Source: a virus
Length of the DNA: 32,888 nt
IMG/VR virus record: IMGVR_UViG_3300010399_000068
Coordinates: 1 to 32,888 of that record
Direction: 5' to 3' (one strand)
Shown here: piece by piece, positions 6,344 through 13,861 of the stretch
Numbering within the stretch: the first letter of the stretch is position 1
Layout: each line of letters opens with the position of its first letter
Notes under the pieces: generated by a model
Seen by the model: only the letters and a program-made list of their open reading frames with translations
Databases searched by the model: none
What the model was told of the DNA's origin: nothing
Program-made: the position numbers and the translations under genes

Positions 6344-6436
6344 ATGGAACAGCAGTTCACATTCGCAGACTTCATCCGGCAGGTGATGCAGGCGCTCGGC
6401 AGCGTCGTCTCCATCCTCGACGGAACAAGGGACTAG
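6344..6436 (+). CDS. micro-protein, 30 aa
   Basis: A short frame MEQQFTFADFIRQVMQALGS and so on, ending directly before the next ATG (stop 6434-6436, next start 6437). Codon use matches the neighbours. It lies in the small space between two well-supported genes and is predicted to be one amphipathic helix. There is no strong ribosome site, so it could be leader sequence for the next gene. Function unknown. Confidence 0.4.
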   Translation: MEQQFTFADFIRQVMQALGSVVSILDGTRD

Positions 6437-6661
6437 ATGGAACCGACGCTCGGCATGCCCGTGCACTTCTTCCAGGGCGGTCGCTGTTACGCAGCGATCG
6501 TCGTCCGGGTCTGGACGAAGGAATGCGTGAACCTCTACGTGTTGCCGACGGGCAGCGACGAGCCGGTGCCTGGCGCTCTCTCGCACCAGCGCGTGGCGAT
6601 GTCGGTGCCGTTCAACAACAGCGCGCACGTGCGCGATTGGTCCTGGCACTTCGCCGAGTAA
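6437..6661 (+). CDS. conserved small phage protein, 74 aa
   Basis: The pattern MPVHFFQGGRCYAAIVVRVW, then VNLYVLPTGS, SVPFNN and a terminal WSWHFAE is one that recurs in small uncharacterised proteins of actinobacterial and proteobacterial siphoviruses (recognition from memory, not searched). It looks like a small beta-rich domain. No catalytic residues can be assigned. Starts immediately after the preceding stop. Confidence 0.65.
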   Translation: MEPTLGMPVHFFQGGRCYAAIVVRVWTKECVNLYVLPTGSDEPVPGALSHQRVAMSVPFNNSAHVRDWSWHFAE

Positions 6662-6670
6662 CGCAGCGAG

Positions 6671-7072
6671 ATGCCACGCGCGCAGTCACGGCGCCGCCGA
6701 TCGGCGCCACCACCATCACCACCGACACCGCGTCCCGATCGCTGGGTGGTCACCGGTGATCCAGGTGCAGGCAAAAGCACGTGGGTCGCGCAGCAACGGA
6801 GGCCAGGCGACATCGTGTGGGACGTCGACGCCATCGCGCACGCCATCGCCCACGAGCCGCACTATCCGCGTTCGTCCGCGACGCTCTCGCTGCTGTCCGC
6901 GCTGCTCGAGTCGATGGTGCGCTGGCTCGAGGTGATGACGAACGTGCGCGTCTTCCTCATCGTCGGTAACGCCGACGCAGCCATCGCGATCGCCGCGCGC
7001 ATTCGCGCGAACGTTCTTCAGTTGCCGTCGACGTACGCCGTCGATCGGCGTTCACCTTCATCGAAATCGTAA
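6671..7072 (+). CDS. P-loop NTPase, AAA/kinase-like, 133 aa
   Basis: After a disordered Arg/Pro/Ser-rich N-terminus (residues 1-22) comes WVVTGDPGAGKSTWVAQ, a textbook Walker A, then GDIVWDVDAIAHAI, a strand ending in an acidic residue as in phage nucleoside/polynucleotide-kinase-like P-loop proteins, and a later strand VRVFLIVGNAD. It is shorter than a full kinase and lacks a visible lid region. Proteins with this GDPGAGKST plus D-V-W-D layout are common between HNH and terminase genes in phages. The substrate is unknown. Confidence 0.75.
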   Translation: MPRAQSRRRRSAPPPSPPTPRPDRWVVTGDPGAGKSTWVAQQRRPGDIVWDVDAIAHAIAHEPHYPRSSATLSLLSALLESMVRWLEVMTNVRVFLIVGNADAAIAIAARIRANVLQLPSTYAVDRRSPSSKS

Positions 7073-7092
7073 CGGGTAAGGGGGATCACATC

Positions 7093-7194
7093 TTGGAACC
7101 GATCCGCGTGCAGACCGTCCCCGTCTCTCGATTTCCCGCCTTGTCAAAATGGAGAAATTCGCGGGTGAGCCAGCCGGCCAGGAGCGTCCGCTGA
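7093..7194 (+). CDS. possible small leader ORF, 33 aa
   Basis: TTG 7093 is preceded by TAAGGGGGA (7077-7085) at proper ribosome-site spacing, and the frame ends TGA 7192-7194, overlapping ATG 7194 (TGATG). The peptide is basic and Trp-containing (FPALSKWRNSRVSQPARSVR at its end). The good ribosome site and the coupling geometry argue for translation. The small size and TTG start argue against a firm call. It could be a translational leader for the next gene. Confidence 0.35.
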   Translation: MEPIRVQTVPVSRFPALSKWRNSRVSQPARSVR

Positions 7195-7409
7195 TGGCGC
7201 CCGTGCCCCCGACGCCATCGGCCCTCGCCGCCGACTCCCCCGGCACCGCCGCCGCGATCAGCGAGACGCACGGCGGCGTCATCGACGGCGAGGACCTGGT
7301 GGACTCCGCGACGGTAGCACACGCGCACCGCCGGCTACAGCTGTACCGGCGCCGCCGCGCCCGTCGCACCGCGATTGCCCGGGCGAGCCGCGCGAGGAAC
7401 CGGCGATGA
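7194..7409 (+). CDS. hypothetical protein, 71 aa
   Basis: ATG 7194 has CCAGGAG nine bases upstream and overlaps the preceding short frame. An earlier in-frame ATG at 7149 lacks a ribosome site. The product has a Pro/Ala-rich N-terminus, a middle EDLVDSATVAHAHRRLQLYR and a strongly basic C-terminus (RRRRARRTAIARASRARNRR), suggestive of nucleic-acid binding. Not recognised. Its stop overlaps the next start (ATGA). Confidence 0.5.
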   Translation: MAPVPPTPSALAADSPGTAAAISETHGGVIDGEDLVDSATVAHAHRRLQLYRRRRARRTAIARASRARNRR

Positions 7410-7690
7410 AGATCTCGCGCCGCCAGCTCCTCGAGGCCGTCAACAGCATGGTCGTCGCCGGCGGCGCCGCGGCGATCGCCGGCCAGGCCGACGCCGAGCC
7501 CATCCAGGACATCAAGGAACTCGACATCAAGCCTGGCGACACGCTCGTGCTGGAGACACACACGCACCTGTCACGCGACCAGGTCGCCGCGATCGCGAAG
7601 GCCTTCGACGCGTTCCTCCCGGGCGTCCGCATCCTCGTCCTTGACGTCGGCCTCCGCGCGGCCGCGGTCATCAAGGGCTCGCACACGTGA
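7406..7690 (+). CDS. conserved phage protein with Tat-like N-terminus, 94 aa
   Basis: ATGA overlap with the previous gene. Residues 1-32 read ISRRQLLEAVNS, VVAGGAAAIAG, QADAEP: a twin-arginine motif, a hydrophobic stretch and an A-x-A site, closely resembling a Tat signal peptide. The rest, KELDIKPGDTLVLETHTHLS then PGVRILVLDVGLRAAAV, matches a small alpha/beta domain that I recall from phages (PGD.LV...LS.....PG...LVLD.G). In other phages that domain usually lacks a leader. Whether it is exported is unknown. Confidence 0.55.
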   Translation: MKISRRQLLEAVNSMVVAGGAAAIAGQADAEPIQDIKELDIKPGDTLVLETHTHLSRDQVAAIAKAFDAFLPGVRILVLDVGLRAAAVIKGSHT

Positions 7691-7950
7691 TGACGCTCGA
7701 GAAGTACTTCCGCGAGGCGCTCGAGCGCGGCCAGGTGGAGCACCACGTGCGCGTCCAGATGGGCGCCGACGGGCAGCCGCGGTTCTACATCCATCCGTCC
7801 TGGCGGTCCGGGCGCACGGCGGACTTCACCGTCGTCGAGAACGGCCTCACCTGTCTCCACGCCAGCGAGCTGCCGCCGCTCGACGGGTCGACCGTGCGCG
7901 TCGACGTCGTCTGCCTCGACGTGCAGGGTCACGAAATCACCGGTCCGTAG
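7687..7950 (+). CDS. conserved small phage protein, 87 aa
   Basis: GTG 7687 overlaps the previous stop and is better spaced from AAGGGC (7673-7678) than ATG 7690, the alternative. The sequence has VRVQMGADGQPRFYIHPSWR, GRTADFTVVENGLTCL and VDVVCLDVQGHEI, giving a beta-rich fold by eye. No catalytic motif. It lies in the conserved-looking string of small genes upstream of the structural block. Function unknown. Confidence 0.55.
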   Translation: MMTLEKYFREALERGQVEHHVRVQMGADGQPRFYIHPSWRSGRTADFTVVENGLTCLHASELPPLDGSTVRVDVVCLDVQGHEITGP

Positions 7951-7968
7951 AAGGAGAACACGAGACAC

Positions 7969-8248
7969 ATGGAGCTCACCCACACGATTCAGGCCGCGAC
8001 GCGCGTGTGCGCCACGCTGGCCGAAGACGGCGCTGGCCCTCAAGGTCTTCGCCGAAACGGACTACGCGCCGGGGCGCGGCACGACCGCGGAGGTACATCA
8101 GCACGAGCTGCCGCCGGCGGTGCAGGCCGCGATCAAGGCCGCGCTGCAGGCCGCGCTCAGCCACGCCACCGAGCAGCTCGGCGCGCGACTAGCGAAGGCG
8201 GTGCACGTCAGCGCCGACGTCGCGGCGCGCAACGGCGAGCTGAGTTAA
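7969..8248 (+). pseudogene. hypothetical gene with an apparent +1 frameshift near 8029
   Basis: ATG 7969 with AAGGAGA (7951-7957) starts MELTHTIQAATRVCATLAED, with G/C-ending codons up to about 8028. After that this frame loses codon bias. The +1 frame instead continues well as ALALKVFAETDYAPG to AARNGELS and stop TAA 8246-8248, yet it has no start of its own. Removing one G in the GACGGCGC run would join both into about 92 residues. This is either a mutation, a sequencing or assembly error, or a +1 programmed shift. The second half is a helical, Ala-rich protein. Function unknown. Confidence 0.55.
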
Positions 8249-8258
8249 GGGAGACACC

Positions 8259-8960
8259 ATGCGATCCAACAACGTCGTTCGCACGTTTGCGCCGCGCGGC
8301 AGTGTCGCGGCGGTGAAGATTCCGGCGCCACACGGGCCGGTGACCGGCGCCGTGCCGGCGGCGCCCGCCTGGCAGGTGCCCGCGAACCTGGGCTGGCGCG
8401 CGTGGCTGCGCTCGGTCGCCAAGGAAGCGGCGCTGCATGTGCGCGTCGCGGTCAAGGGCTTCACGCGCGGCCTGCTCGCGGGGCAGGGCGTGCTCGGCGT
8501 CGGGCGGCTCGAGGCGACGGTCCTCCGCGCCGACGGCCGTCTCGAGCGGCTGGGCCTCATCTGCACGAAGGTCATCACCGACGCTGGCGTGACGTATCTG
8601 CGCGACGACTTCAACAACAACGCGCAGGACATCACGAACATGAACAACCACGGCTGCGGCACCGGCACCAACGCCGAAGCCGCGGGCGACACGGCGCTGC
8701 AGACCGAGTCGACGACGGCGCTCAATCCTGACAACACGCGCGCGAGCGGCACGCGATCGACGCCGGCCAGCAACCAGTTCCGCAGCGTCGGCACGCTCAC
8801 CTTCGACGCATCGGCGGCGATCACCGAGCACGGCATCTTCAGCCAGTCGGCGACCGGCGACGGCACGCTCTGGGACCGGTCGGTGTTCTCGGCCATCAAC
8901 GTCGCCTCGGGCGATTCGATCCAGTTCACCTACACGCTGACGCTGTCGAGCGGCGGCTAG
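8259..8960 (+). CDS. phage structural protein (tail/fibre-associated), 233 aa
   Basis: Residues 1-50 are basic and Pro/Ala-rich. From about residue 90 the segment VITDAGVTYLRDDFNNNAQD, CGTGTNAEAAGDTALQTEST and LTFDASAAITEHGIFSQSAT with GDSIQFTYTLTLSSGG matches a recurrent phage virion protein pattern (recognised from memory). It is beta-rich with Gly/Ser/Thr/Asn bias. It begins a block of five structural-looking genes upstream of the terminase. RBS AAGGGAGA precedes ATG 8259. Exact role in the virion is unknown. Confidence 0.6.
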   Translation: MRSNNVVRTFAPRGSVAAVKIPAPHGPVTGAVPAAPAWQVPANLGWRAWLRSVAKEAALHVRVAVKGFTRGLLAGQGVLGVGRLEATVLRADGRLERLGLICTKVITDAGVTYLRDDFNNNAQDITNMNNHGCGTGTNAEAAGDTALQTESTTALNPDNTRASGTRSTPASNQFRSVGTLTFDASAAITEHGIFSQSATGDGTLWDRSVFSAINVASGDSIQFTYTLTLSSGG

Positions 8961-8969
8961 TCACGCGCG

Positions 8970-10004
8970 ATGACGCACGTCTACGTAGACACGGCGAGCG
9001 CGGTTGGCGGCGATGGAACGACGTCGGCGACGACGGGCGCCAATCGCGCGTTCAATAGTCTGCTGGACGCGGTCAACTCGCTGCCCGCGACGCTGACCGA
9101 CGCCACGACGATTCACCTGGCGGCGTCGACAGGCGTGGCCGACACGCAGACCGTCGCGAGCACGCCGTGGGACATGACGACGTCGGCGACCAACTACCTC
9201 CTCATTCAGGGCAACAACCGGACGGGGAAGTATCAAACGGCCGCTCCGTATTACCGGATGGAAGTCACCAACCCGGTGACCGGGACCATCTACAACAACA
9301 TCCCGTGCCACTGGCGCATCGACGGCGTCCAGATCAAGGTGACGTGCACGGGCGGCGGCTCCTACATCGGGTTCAAGTCCACCAACGCGAACCAGACGGC
9401 GACCGACATCGACTGCCGCATCTCGAACTGCATCTGCTGGGGCGTGGTGACGTCGGGATCGCTCATCGGCTTCGAGACGCGCTGGCCGGCGACGGGCGCC
9501 AACGGGCGCAACCGCGTCTGGAACTGCCTCGCCATCGACTGCACGACCGGGTTCAACAACGACTTCGGTCCGACCAACGTCGCCTCGGTCACGAGCCCCG
9601 GCGAGTTCTACAACTGCACGGCGGACGGCTGTTCCTTCAGCTACGTCGAGGACGCCGACATGAAGGTCATCAACTGCCTCTCGGCCGCGGCGACGAGCAT
9701 CGGCTTCGTGGGCACGTTCGTGACCGGGTCGGACTACAACGCCGAGGACGACGGCAACGGCGCGCCGGGCGCGCACTCGCGCACGTTGCAGACGTTCACC
9801 TTCGTCAACGCGGCCGCGGACGACTTCCACCTCGCGGCGACCGACGCCGGCGCGCGGGACTTCGGCACGGCCGACCCGTCCGGCGGCATCTTCCTCGACG
9901 ACGTCGACGGCCAGACGCGCGTCGCGCCGTGGGACATCGGGTTCGATGAATACGTCGCGGCGGTTCGCGCGTCGTCGGGCGGCCTGCTGCTGGGGGTCTA
10001 TTGA
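8970..10004 (+). CDS. parallel beta-helix-like structural or tailspike-type protein, 344 aa
   Basis: A Thr/Asn/Gly-rich protein opening with THVYVDTASAVGGDGTTSAT, the usual entry to right-handed beta-helix (pectate-lyase-like) phage proteins. Short repeated strand-turn units follow, with N/C ladders (IDCRISNCICWG, VWNCLAIDCTTG, FYNCTADGCSF, VINCLSAAA), and it closes LDDVDGQTRVAPWDIGFDEY, a classical beta-helix terminal motif. Such folds act as adhesins or depolymerases. No catalytic acid pair can be assigned by eye. Stop overlaps the next ATG (TGATG). Confidence 0.65.
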   Translation: MTHVYVDTASAVGGDGTTSATTGANRAFNSLLDAVNSLPATLTDATTIHLAASTGVADTQTVASTPWDMTTSATNYLLIQGNNRTGKYQTAAPYYRMEVTNPVTGTIYNNIPCHWRIDGVQIKVTCTGGGSYIGFKSTNANQTATDIDCRISNCICWGVVTSGSLIGFETRWPATGANGRNRVWNCLAIDCTTGFNNDFGPTNVASVTSPGEFYNCTADGCSFSYVEDADMKVINCLSAAATSIGFVGTFVTGSDYNAEDDGNGAPGAHSRTLQTFTFVNAAADDFHLAATDAGARDFGTADPSGGIFLDDVDGQTRVAPWDIGFDEYVAAVRASSGGLLLGVY

Positions 10005-10693
10005 TGGCGACTGACTCGTTCGTTCGCGTCGCCGTCGACGGCGCCGGCAAGCGCATCCGCAACCTCGCCATCTGGCTGCCGATCGATCTGGCGGACGGCG
10101 CTGGGCCGAGCCTTGTCCGCACCGAGCAACAGGTCGTCAGCCTCGCGGGCGACGACGGGAAGCTGCTCGACCTCGACATCAAGTCGGTCCTCGAGGCGAT
10201 GCTCCTCGTCCAGCAGGAGACGCTCGAGGCGGTCGGCGGCGGCGCGTGGGGCGAAGCGAAGGCCGGCCGCGTGTGGGGCGGCGCCGCGGCACCGGAGCCG
10301 GGGCAGGCCGGCGCGCTGATCAAGGCGTTCGGGGATCGATCCGGACGTCAGGTCGTCCTGCCGTGGGGCACGCGCGAGATGTTCGGCTCGAACGCGACCG
10401 GGGCGATCACCGGCACCGCGGCGACGACGCTCGTGCCCGCGCAGCCAGGGTTTTACGCGGACCTGGTCGCGCTGTTCATCTCCAACACGTCGGCGTCCAC
10501 CAACGCGCGCGCCGACGTCAGCGACGGGACCAAGACCTACGCCTTCCAAACGATCGGCGGCGGCGGCCCTGTCGGATTCGCAGGCGGCGGCTACATCCTC
10601 CCGGCGTCCAAGCCGGGCACGGAGTGGACGATCACGATGGCGGGCGCGGTGACCGACATCAGGGCAACGGCGATCTTCATCAAACACAAGTAG
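10004..10693 (+). CDS. phage structural protein, 229 aa
   Basis: ATG 10004 overlaps the previous stop; TTG 10001 is an alternative. Residues 1-60 are a typical small virion-protein start (FVRVAVDGAGKRIRNLAIWL). From residue 105 a beta-sandwich-like stretch appears (QVVLPWGTREMFGSNATGAI, then DLVALFISNTSAS, DGTKTYAF, EWTITMAGA, IRATAIFIKHK), resembling surface or fibre-knob jelly-roll proteins. No enzyme motif. Probably exposed on the particle, by context with neighbours. Confidence 0.55.
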   Translation: MATDSFVRVAVDGAGKRIRNLAIWLPIDLADGAGPSLVRTEQQVVSLAGDDGKLLDLDIKSVLEAMLLVQQETLEAVGGGAWGEAKAGRVWGGAAAPEPGQAGALIKAFGDRSGRQVVLPWGTREMFGSNATGAITGTAATTLVPAQPGFYADLVALFISNTSASTNARADVSDGTKTYAFQTIGGGGPVGFAGGGYILPASKPGTEWTITMAGAVTDIRATAIFIKHK

Positions 10694-10708
10694 GGAGCAA
10701 GAGGACCA

Positions 10709-11437
10709 ATGAGCAGCATCAACGTCATCGAAGCGGGCAACGCGCCCTTCTGCCAGCCGGGCATCGAGGCGGCCGTCGACCGGCTGCGCGGCGCGCAGCG
10801 CACGAGCATCAGCCCCGTGGACTACGCGGCTGCCGACGGCAGCGGCGTCTTCGGCTACTACGGCGTGGCGCAAGCGTCGGGCGCGACTGTCTCGCTCGCC
10901 GCGGGCGCGCACCTGGCGTCGCTGCGCTGGTCGGACCTGACGCGCGTCCTCGTGCTGCTCGGTATCCGCGCCGGGTGGACGATCACCGGCGCCGTCACCG
11001 CGGCCACGCCGATGGACCTCCGGGCGATCATCGCGCGCGGGTTTACCGTCGACTTCACCACGGCCTCGACGCCGGCGAACCTCGCGGCGGTGGCGAACAC
11101 CGGCAAGTTCCGGTCGACGATGGGCGCGTCGCTGCTCGGCACGAACGGCCCGCGCATCGCCACGACCGGCGCTATGTCGGGCCAGACGCTGACGGCAGAC
11201 GCCGACGCGTTCGCGATGACGTCGTTCGCCAACCAGCCGTCCGGTAACGCGACGGTGACGCAGGCGGTCGGCGTCGGGCACCCGATGGTCGACCTCTACA
11301 AGTGGGACCCGACCAAGCACCCGATCGTCCTGCAGGCGAACGAGGGCGTTCTCGTGCAGCCGGTGACCGCCGGGCCGACGACGGGTAGCGTGAAGTACTA
11401 CATCGAGTGGCATTGGGCGGAGCTGGCGGGCTTCTGA
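10709..11437 (+). CDS. phage structural protein, 242 aa
   Basis: RBS GGGAGCAAGAGG precedes ATG 10709. The composition is that of a virion protein: Ala/Gly/Thr-rich, few Lys, no cysteine pairs beyond Cys near residue 15. Landmarks are DYAAADGSGVFGYYGVAQAS, GWTITGAVTAATPMDL and HPIVLQANEGVLVQ with a terminal KYYIEWHWAELAGF. That C-terminal motif is seen in phage proteins of unknown role in metagenomic siphoviruses (memory only). It sits between a jelly-roll-like and a repeat-rich fibre protein, so a host-contact or tail-surface role is likely. Confidence 0.55.
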   Translation: MSSINVIEAGNAPFCQPGIEAAVDRLRGAQRTSISPVDYAAADGSGVFGYYGVAQASGATVSLAAGAHLASLRWSDLTRVLVLLGIRAGWTITGAVTAATPMDLRAIIARGFTVDFTTASTPANLAAVANTGKFRSTMGASLLGTNGPRIATTGAMSGQTLTADADAFAMTSFANQPSGNATVTQAVGVGHPMVDLYKWDPTKHPIVLQANEGVLVQPVTAGPTTGSVKYYIEWHWAELAGF

Positions 11438-11447
11438 TCGCTGAGCC

Positions 11448-12245
11448 GTGCTGCTTGACCTGCGGTCGCTCGAAGAAGCGTCAGGGACGCAGTATGCGCA
11501 GTCTCTGGGTGGTGTGCTCGGTAGCTCCGGCGGACTCGCGAAGGGTCCGTCGAAGCTGCTGGCCGGCACGCTGACGTCCGCCGGTGCACTGGCCGCGATC
11601 AAAATCGCGCTCGTCACGGTGGCGGGCACGCTGACGTCGAGCGGGACGCTCATCAAGCAGACCGGGAAGGTCCTGTCCGGGACGCTGACGTCGGCCGGCG
11701 CGCTCGTTCGCCAGGGGCAGAAGACGCTGGCCGGGACGCTGTCGCCGGCGGGCGCGCTCCTGAGGCAGACGAACAAGCTGCTCGCCGGCACGCTGACGAC
11801 CAACGGGGCGCTGGCGGCCGCGAAGGTCGCCCTCAAGTCGGTCGCCGGCACCCTGACCTCGAGCGCCGCGCTCGCGCGACAGACCGGCAAGGTGGTCGCC
11901 GGGAGCCTCGCCTCGAGCGGCGCGCTCGTCAGGCAGACCGCGCACCTGCTGACCGCGACCCTCACGAGCAGCGGCGCCGTCACCAAGCAGACGCGGAAGG
12001 CGTTCGCGGGCACCGTGACGGCGATCGCCGCCGTCGCCAAGCAGACGTCGCGGTTGGTCGCCGGCACGCTGACGATGGCCGGCGCCGCCGTCGGCAACAT
12101 CCTGGCGTTCCTCCTCATCTCGTTTGAGCTGACGACGTTCAACGCGCAGGTGAAGCGCGCGGTGCGCTGGGCCGCGGTGACCAGTCAGACCGTCGCGAAG
12201 TCCGTCGGGCTCACGCGGCAGAAACCCTTCGACTTGGAGCGGTAA
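11448..12245 (+). CDS. repeat-rich fibre-like protein, 265 aa
   Basis: From GTG 11448. Residues 37-214 are about ten tandem units of 18 residues (two of 20) with consensus LLAGTLTSSGALVRQTGK. Each begins with [LV]xAGTLTS and ends in a basic QTxK/R. A hydrophobic segment (AVGNILAFLLISFELTTF, about residues 213-230) and a basic tail follow. Such units suit a repetitive stalk or shaft. The repeat is also visible at DNA level (54-base period), so copy number may change by recombination. The stop overlaps the next start (TAATG). Confidence 0.6.
   Translation: MLLDLRSLEEASGTQYAQSLGGVLGSSGGLAKGPSKLLAGTLTSAGALAAIKIALVTVAGTLTSSGTLIKQTGKVLSGTLTSAGALVRQGQKTLAGTLSPAGALLRQTNKLLAGTLTTNGALAAAKVALKSVAGTLTSSAALARQTGKVVAGSLASSGALVRQTAHLLTATLTSSGAVTKQTRKAFAGTVTAIAAVAKQTSRLVAGTLTMAGAAVGNILAFLLISFELTTFNAQVKRAVRWAAVTSQTVAKSVGLTRQKPFDLER
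11556..12090 (+). repeat. tandem 54/60-base coding repeats
   Basis: About ten adjacent units of 54 bases (two of 60) inside the gene at 11448-12245, encoding AGTLTSSGAL-type repeats. GGCACGCTGACGTC or close variants recur at the start of many units. They are divergent enough to have accumulated over time, but similar enough for slippage or recombination. Confidence 0.6.
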
Positions 12246-13303
12246 TGCGGGCACCCATCAATCTCGGCGACTTCCGACTCGGCCAGACCATCGACTTCAA
12301 GTTCACGTCCGAGAGCGGCGGCGTGCCCGCGGCGCTGGCCGGCTCGCCGTCGGTCACCGTCTACAACGGCAACAGCACGACGCAATCGGCCGCGGGCGTC
12401 ACGCTGACCGTCAACTTCGACGGCGTGACGGGCCTGAACCACGTGCGGATCGTGGCCACCTCCGGCAACGGCTTCGCCAACGCCACCGAATACCAGGTGG
12501 TCGTCGACGCCGGCACGGTCGGCGGCAGCTCGGTCGTCGGCATGGTCGTCGGCAGCTTCTCCATCGGCAACCGGTCGCTGCTCGACGAGCTGATGAGCGG
12601 ACATACGGCGACCGACTCGGTCGGGCAACACCTGGGCAACATCGAGTCCTTCGCGTCGCAGGCTGGCGAGCTGTATCCGCTGCTGAAGGCGCTCCTGCTC
12701 GTGTCGGGCACCGTCGACGCCGGCAGCGACGCGTCGCACCTCGTGGTCCTGCCGAGCCTGACCTACGGCGACGGCGAGTTCAACGGCCACCTGATCGTGG
12801 TGCAGGACGTCAGCACGCTCGAGTATCACGCGCGCTGGATCACCAACTACCTCGCGTCGACGTTCACGTTCACGCTCTCGGGCGCGCTGCCGTTCACGCC
12901 GGAGTCCTTCGACCAGTTCTGGGTCTTCGCCATCCGGCAATACGTGGATACGACCGCGACCTCAGAGGCCCTCGCCGTGGCCAGCGCGATCACCGGTGAG
13001 GTGCACGTCGGCGACGTCGGCACCGTGTTCGAAGCAACGGTCTACGACAGCGACGGCACGGTCGTCGACATCTCGCTCGCCTCGACGCTGCAGATGCTGT
13101 TCCGCAAGCCGAACGGCACCGTGGTCCCGAAGACGGCGACGCGCAGCGGGTCCGGCGTCGACGGCAAGATGCGCTACGTCACCACGCTGGCGAGCGATCT
13201 CGACGTCGCCGGCGGCTGGAGCGTCCAGGGCGTGGTCGCCATCGGGTCGGGCAGCTGGAAGACCAGCATCGTCGAGTTCACGGTCAAGGCGAATCTGCAG
13301 TAG
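12245..13303 (+). CDS. fibre/baseplate-type structural protein with Ig-like C-terminal domain, 352 aa
   Basis: Residues 1-110 (FRLGQTIDFKFTSESGGVPA, VTVYNGNSTTQSAAG) form a beta-sandwich-like domain of the type found at the start of phage fibre proteins. The centre carries NRSLLDELMSGHTATDSVGQ, a helical linker. The end, FEATVYDSDGTVVDISLAST with LQMLFRKPNGTVVPKTATR and GGWSVQGVV, resembles the N-terminal domain of baseplate upper proteins (BppU-like). Probably part of the tail-tip or fibre, but it lies upstream of terminase. ATG 12245 overlaps the previous stop. Confidence 0.6.
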   Translation: MRAPINLGDFRLGQTIDFKFTSESGGVPAALAGSPSVTVYNGNSTTQSAAGVTLTVNFDGVTGLNHVRIVATSGNGFANATEYQVVVDAGTVGGSSVVGMVVGSFSIGNRSLLDELMSGHTATDSVGQHLGNIESFASQAGELYPLLKALLLVSGTVDAGSDASHLVVLPSLTYGDGEFNGHLIVVQDVSTLEYHARWITNYLASTFTFTLSGALPFTPESFDQFWVFAIRQYVDTTATSEALAVASAITGEVHVGDVGTVFEATVYDSDGTVVDISLASTLQMLFRKPNGTVVPKTATRSGSGVDGKMRYVTTLASDLDVAGGWSVQGVVAIGSGSWKTSIVEFTVKANLQ

Positions 13304-13306
13304 CCG

Positions 13307-13861
13307 ATGCCACGCCCCCGGAAACCGACCGCGCAGCACGAGCTCGACGGCACCTTTCGCGCCGATCGGCACGCCGGCGAACCCGAATACCCCGACGGCG
13401 CGCCGCCGCGGCCCGCAAGCGTCGACCTGTACCCGGCCGCGCGCGAGGCGTGGGACTTCTACGTCGCCGAGATGACGAAGTCCGGGGTGCTGACCGTCGT
13501 CGACGGGCCGGTGCTCGCGCATCTCTGCCTGCTGCGCGCGATCGAAGAGGACCTCGTGCAGCAGCTGCACAACGCGGGCTCGATGGTCGTCGTGAAGGAG
13601 CTCGCCGGCGACGGCGAGGAGCCCTCGGGCGGCCAGGCCTCGATGCAGCGGGCGATCACCGTCTCGGTGCACCCGCTCGCGAAAGAACTGCGGTCGCTGA
13701 CGGCCGCCATCCGCGGATGCGCCGCGGACCTTGGATTGACTCCCGTGAGCCGTGGCCGCGCGGGAACCAGTGGACACGGGAACGGGACCAGTGGCGAAGC
13801 CAAACCCACGAGCAAAGTCGCGCAGCTCCAAGCCGCCGGCCGACAGCTCCGCGCCGTCTAG
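13307..13861 (+). CDS. terS: terminase small subunit, P27 family
   Basis: 184 residues starting four bases after the fibre gene. The N-terminus is basic (PRPRKPTAQHELDGTFRADR), the middle is helical (YPAAREAWDFYVAEMTKSGV, LCLLRAIEEDLVQQL), and HPLAKELRSLTAAIRGCAADLGLTPVSRGR is a hallmark end of P27-type small terminases. It recognises phage DNA for packaging and loads the large subunit. It directly precedes, and overlaps, the large terminase gene, confirming the assignment. Confidence 0.85.
   Translation: MPRPRKPTAQHELDGTFRADRHAGEPEYPDGAPPRPASVDLYPAAREAWDFYVAEMTKSGVLTVVDGPVLAHLCLLRAIEEDLVQQLHNAGSMVVVKELAGDGEEPSGGQASMQRAITVSVHPLAKELRSLTAAIRGCAADLGLTPVSRGRAGTSGHGNGTSGEAKPTSKVAQLQAAGRQLRAV

Noticed and set aside
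11556-12090. CRISPR array
   Set aside because: Repeats are coding, contiguous, imperfect and without spacers; the period is 54 or 60 bases in frame.
12152-12166. Third copy of the AAGCGCGCGG block inside a fibre gene
   Set aside because: Only about 11 bases match, they lie in a coding frame, and none of the other blocks is nearby; chance in GC-rich DNA is sufficient.
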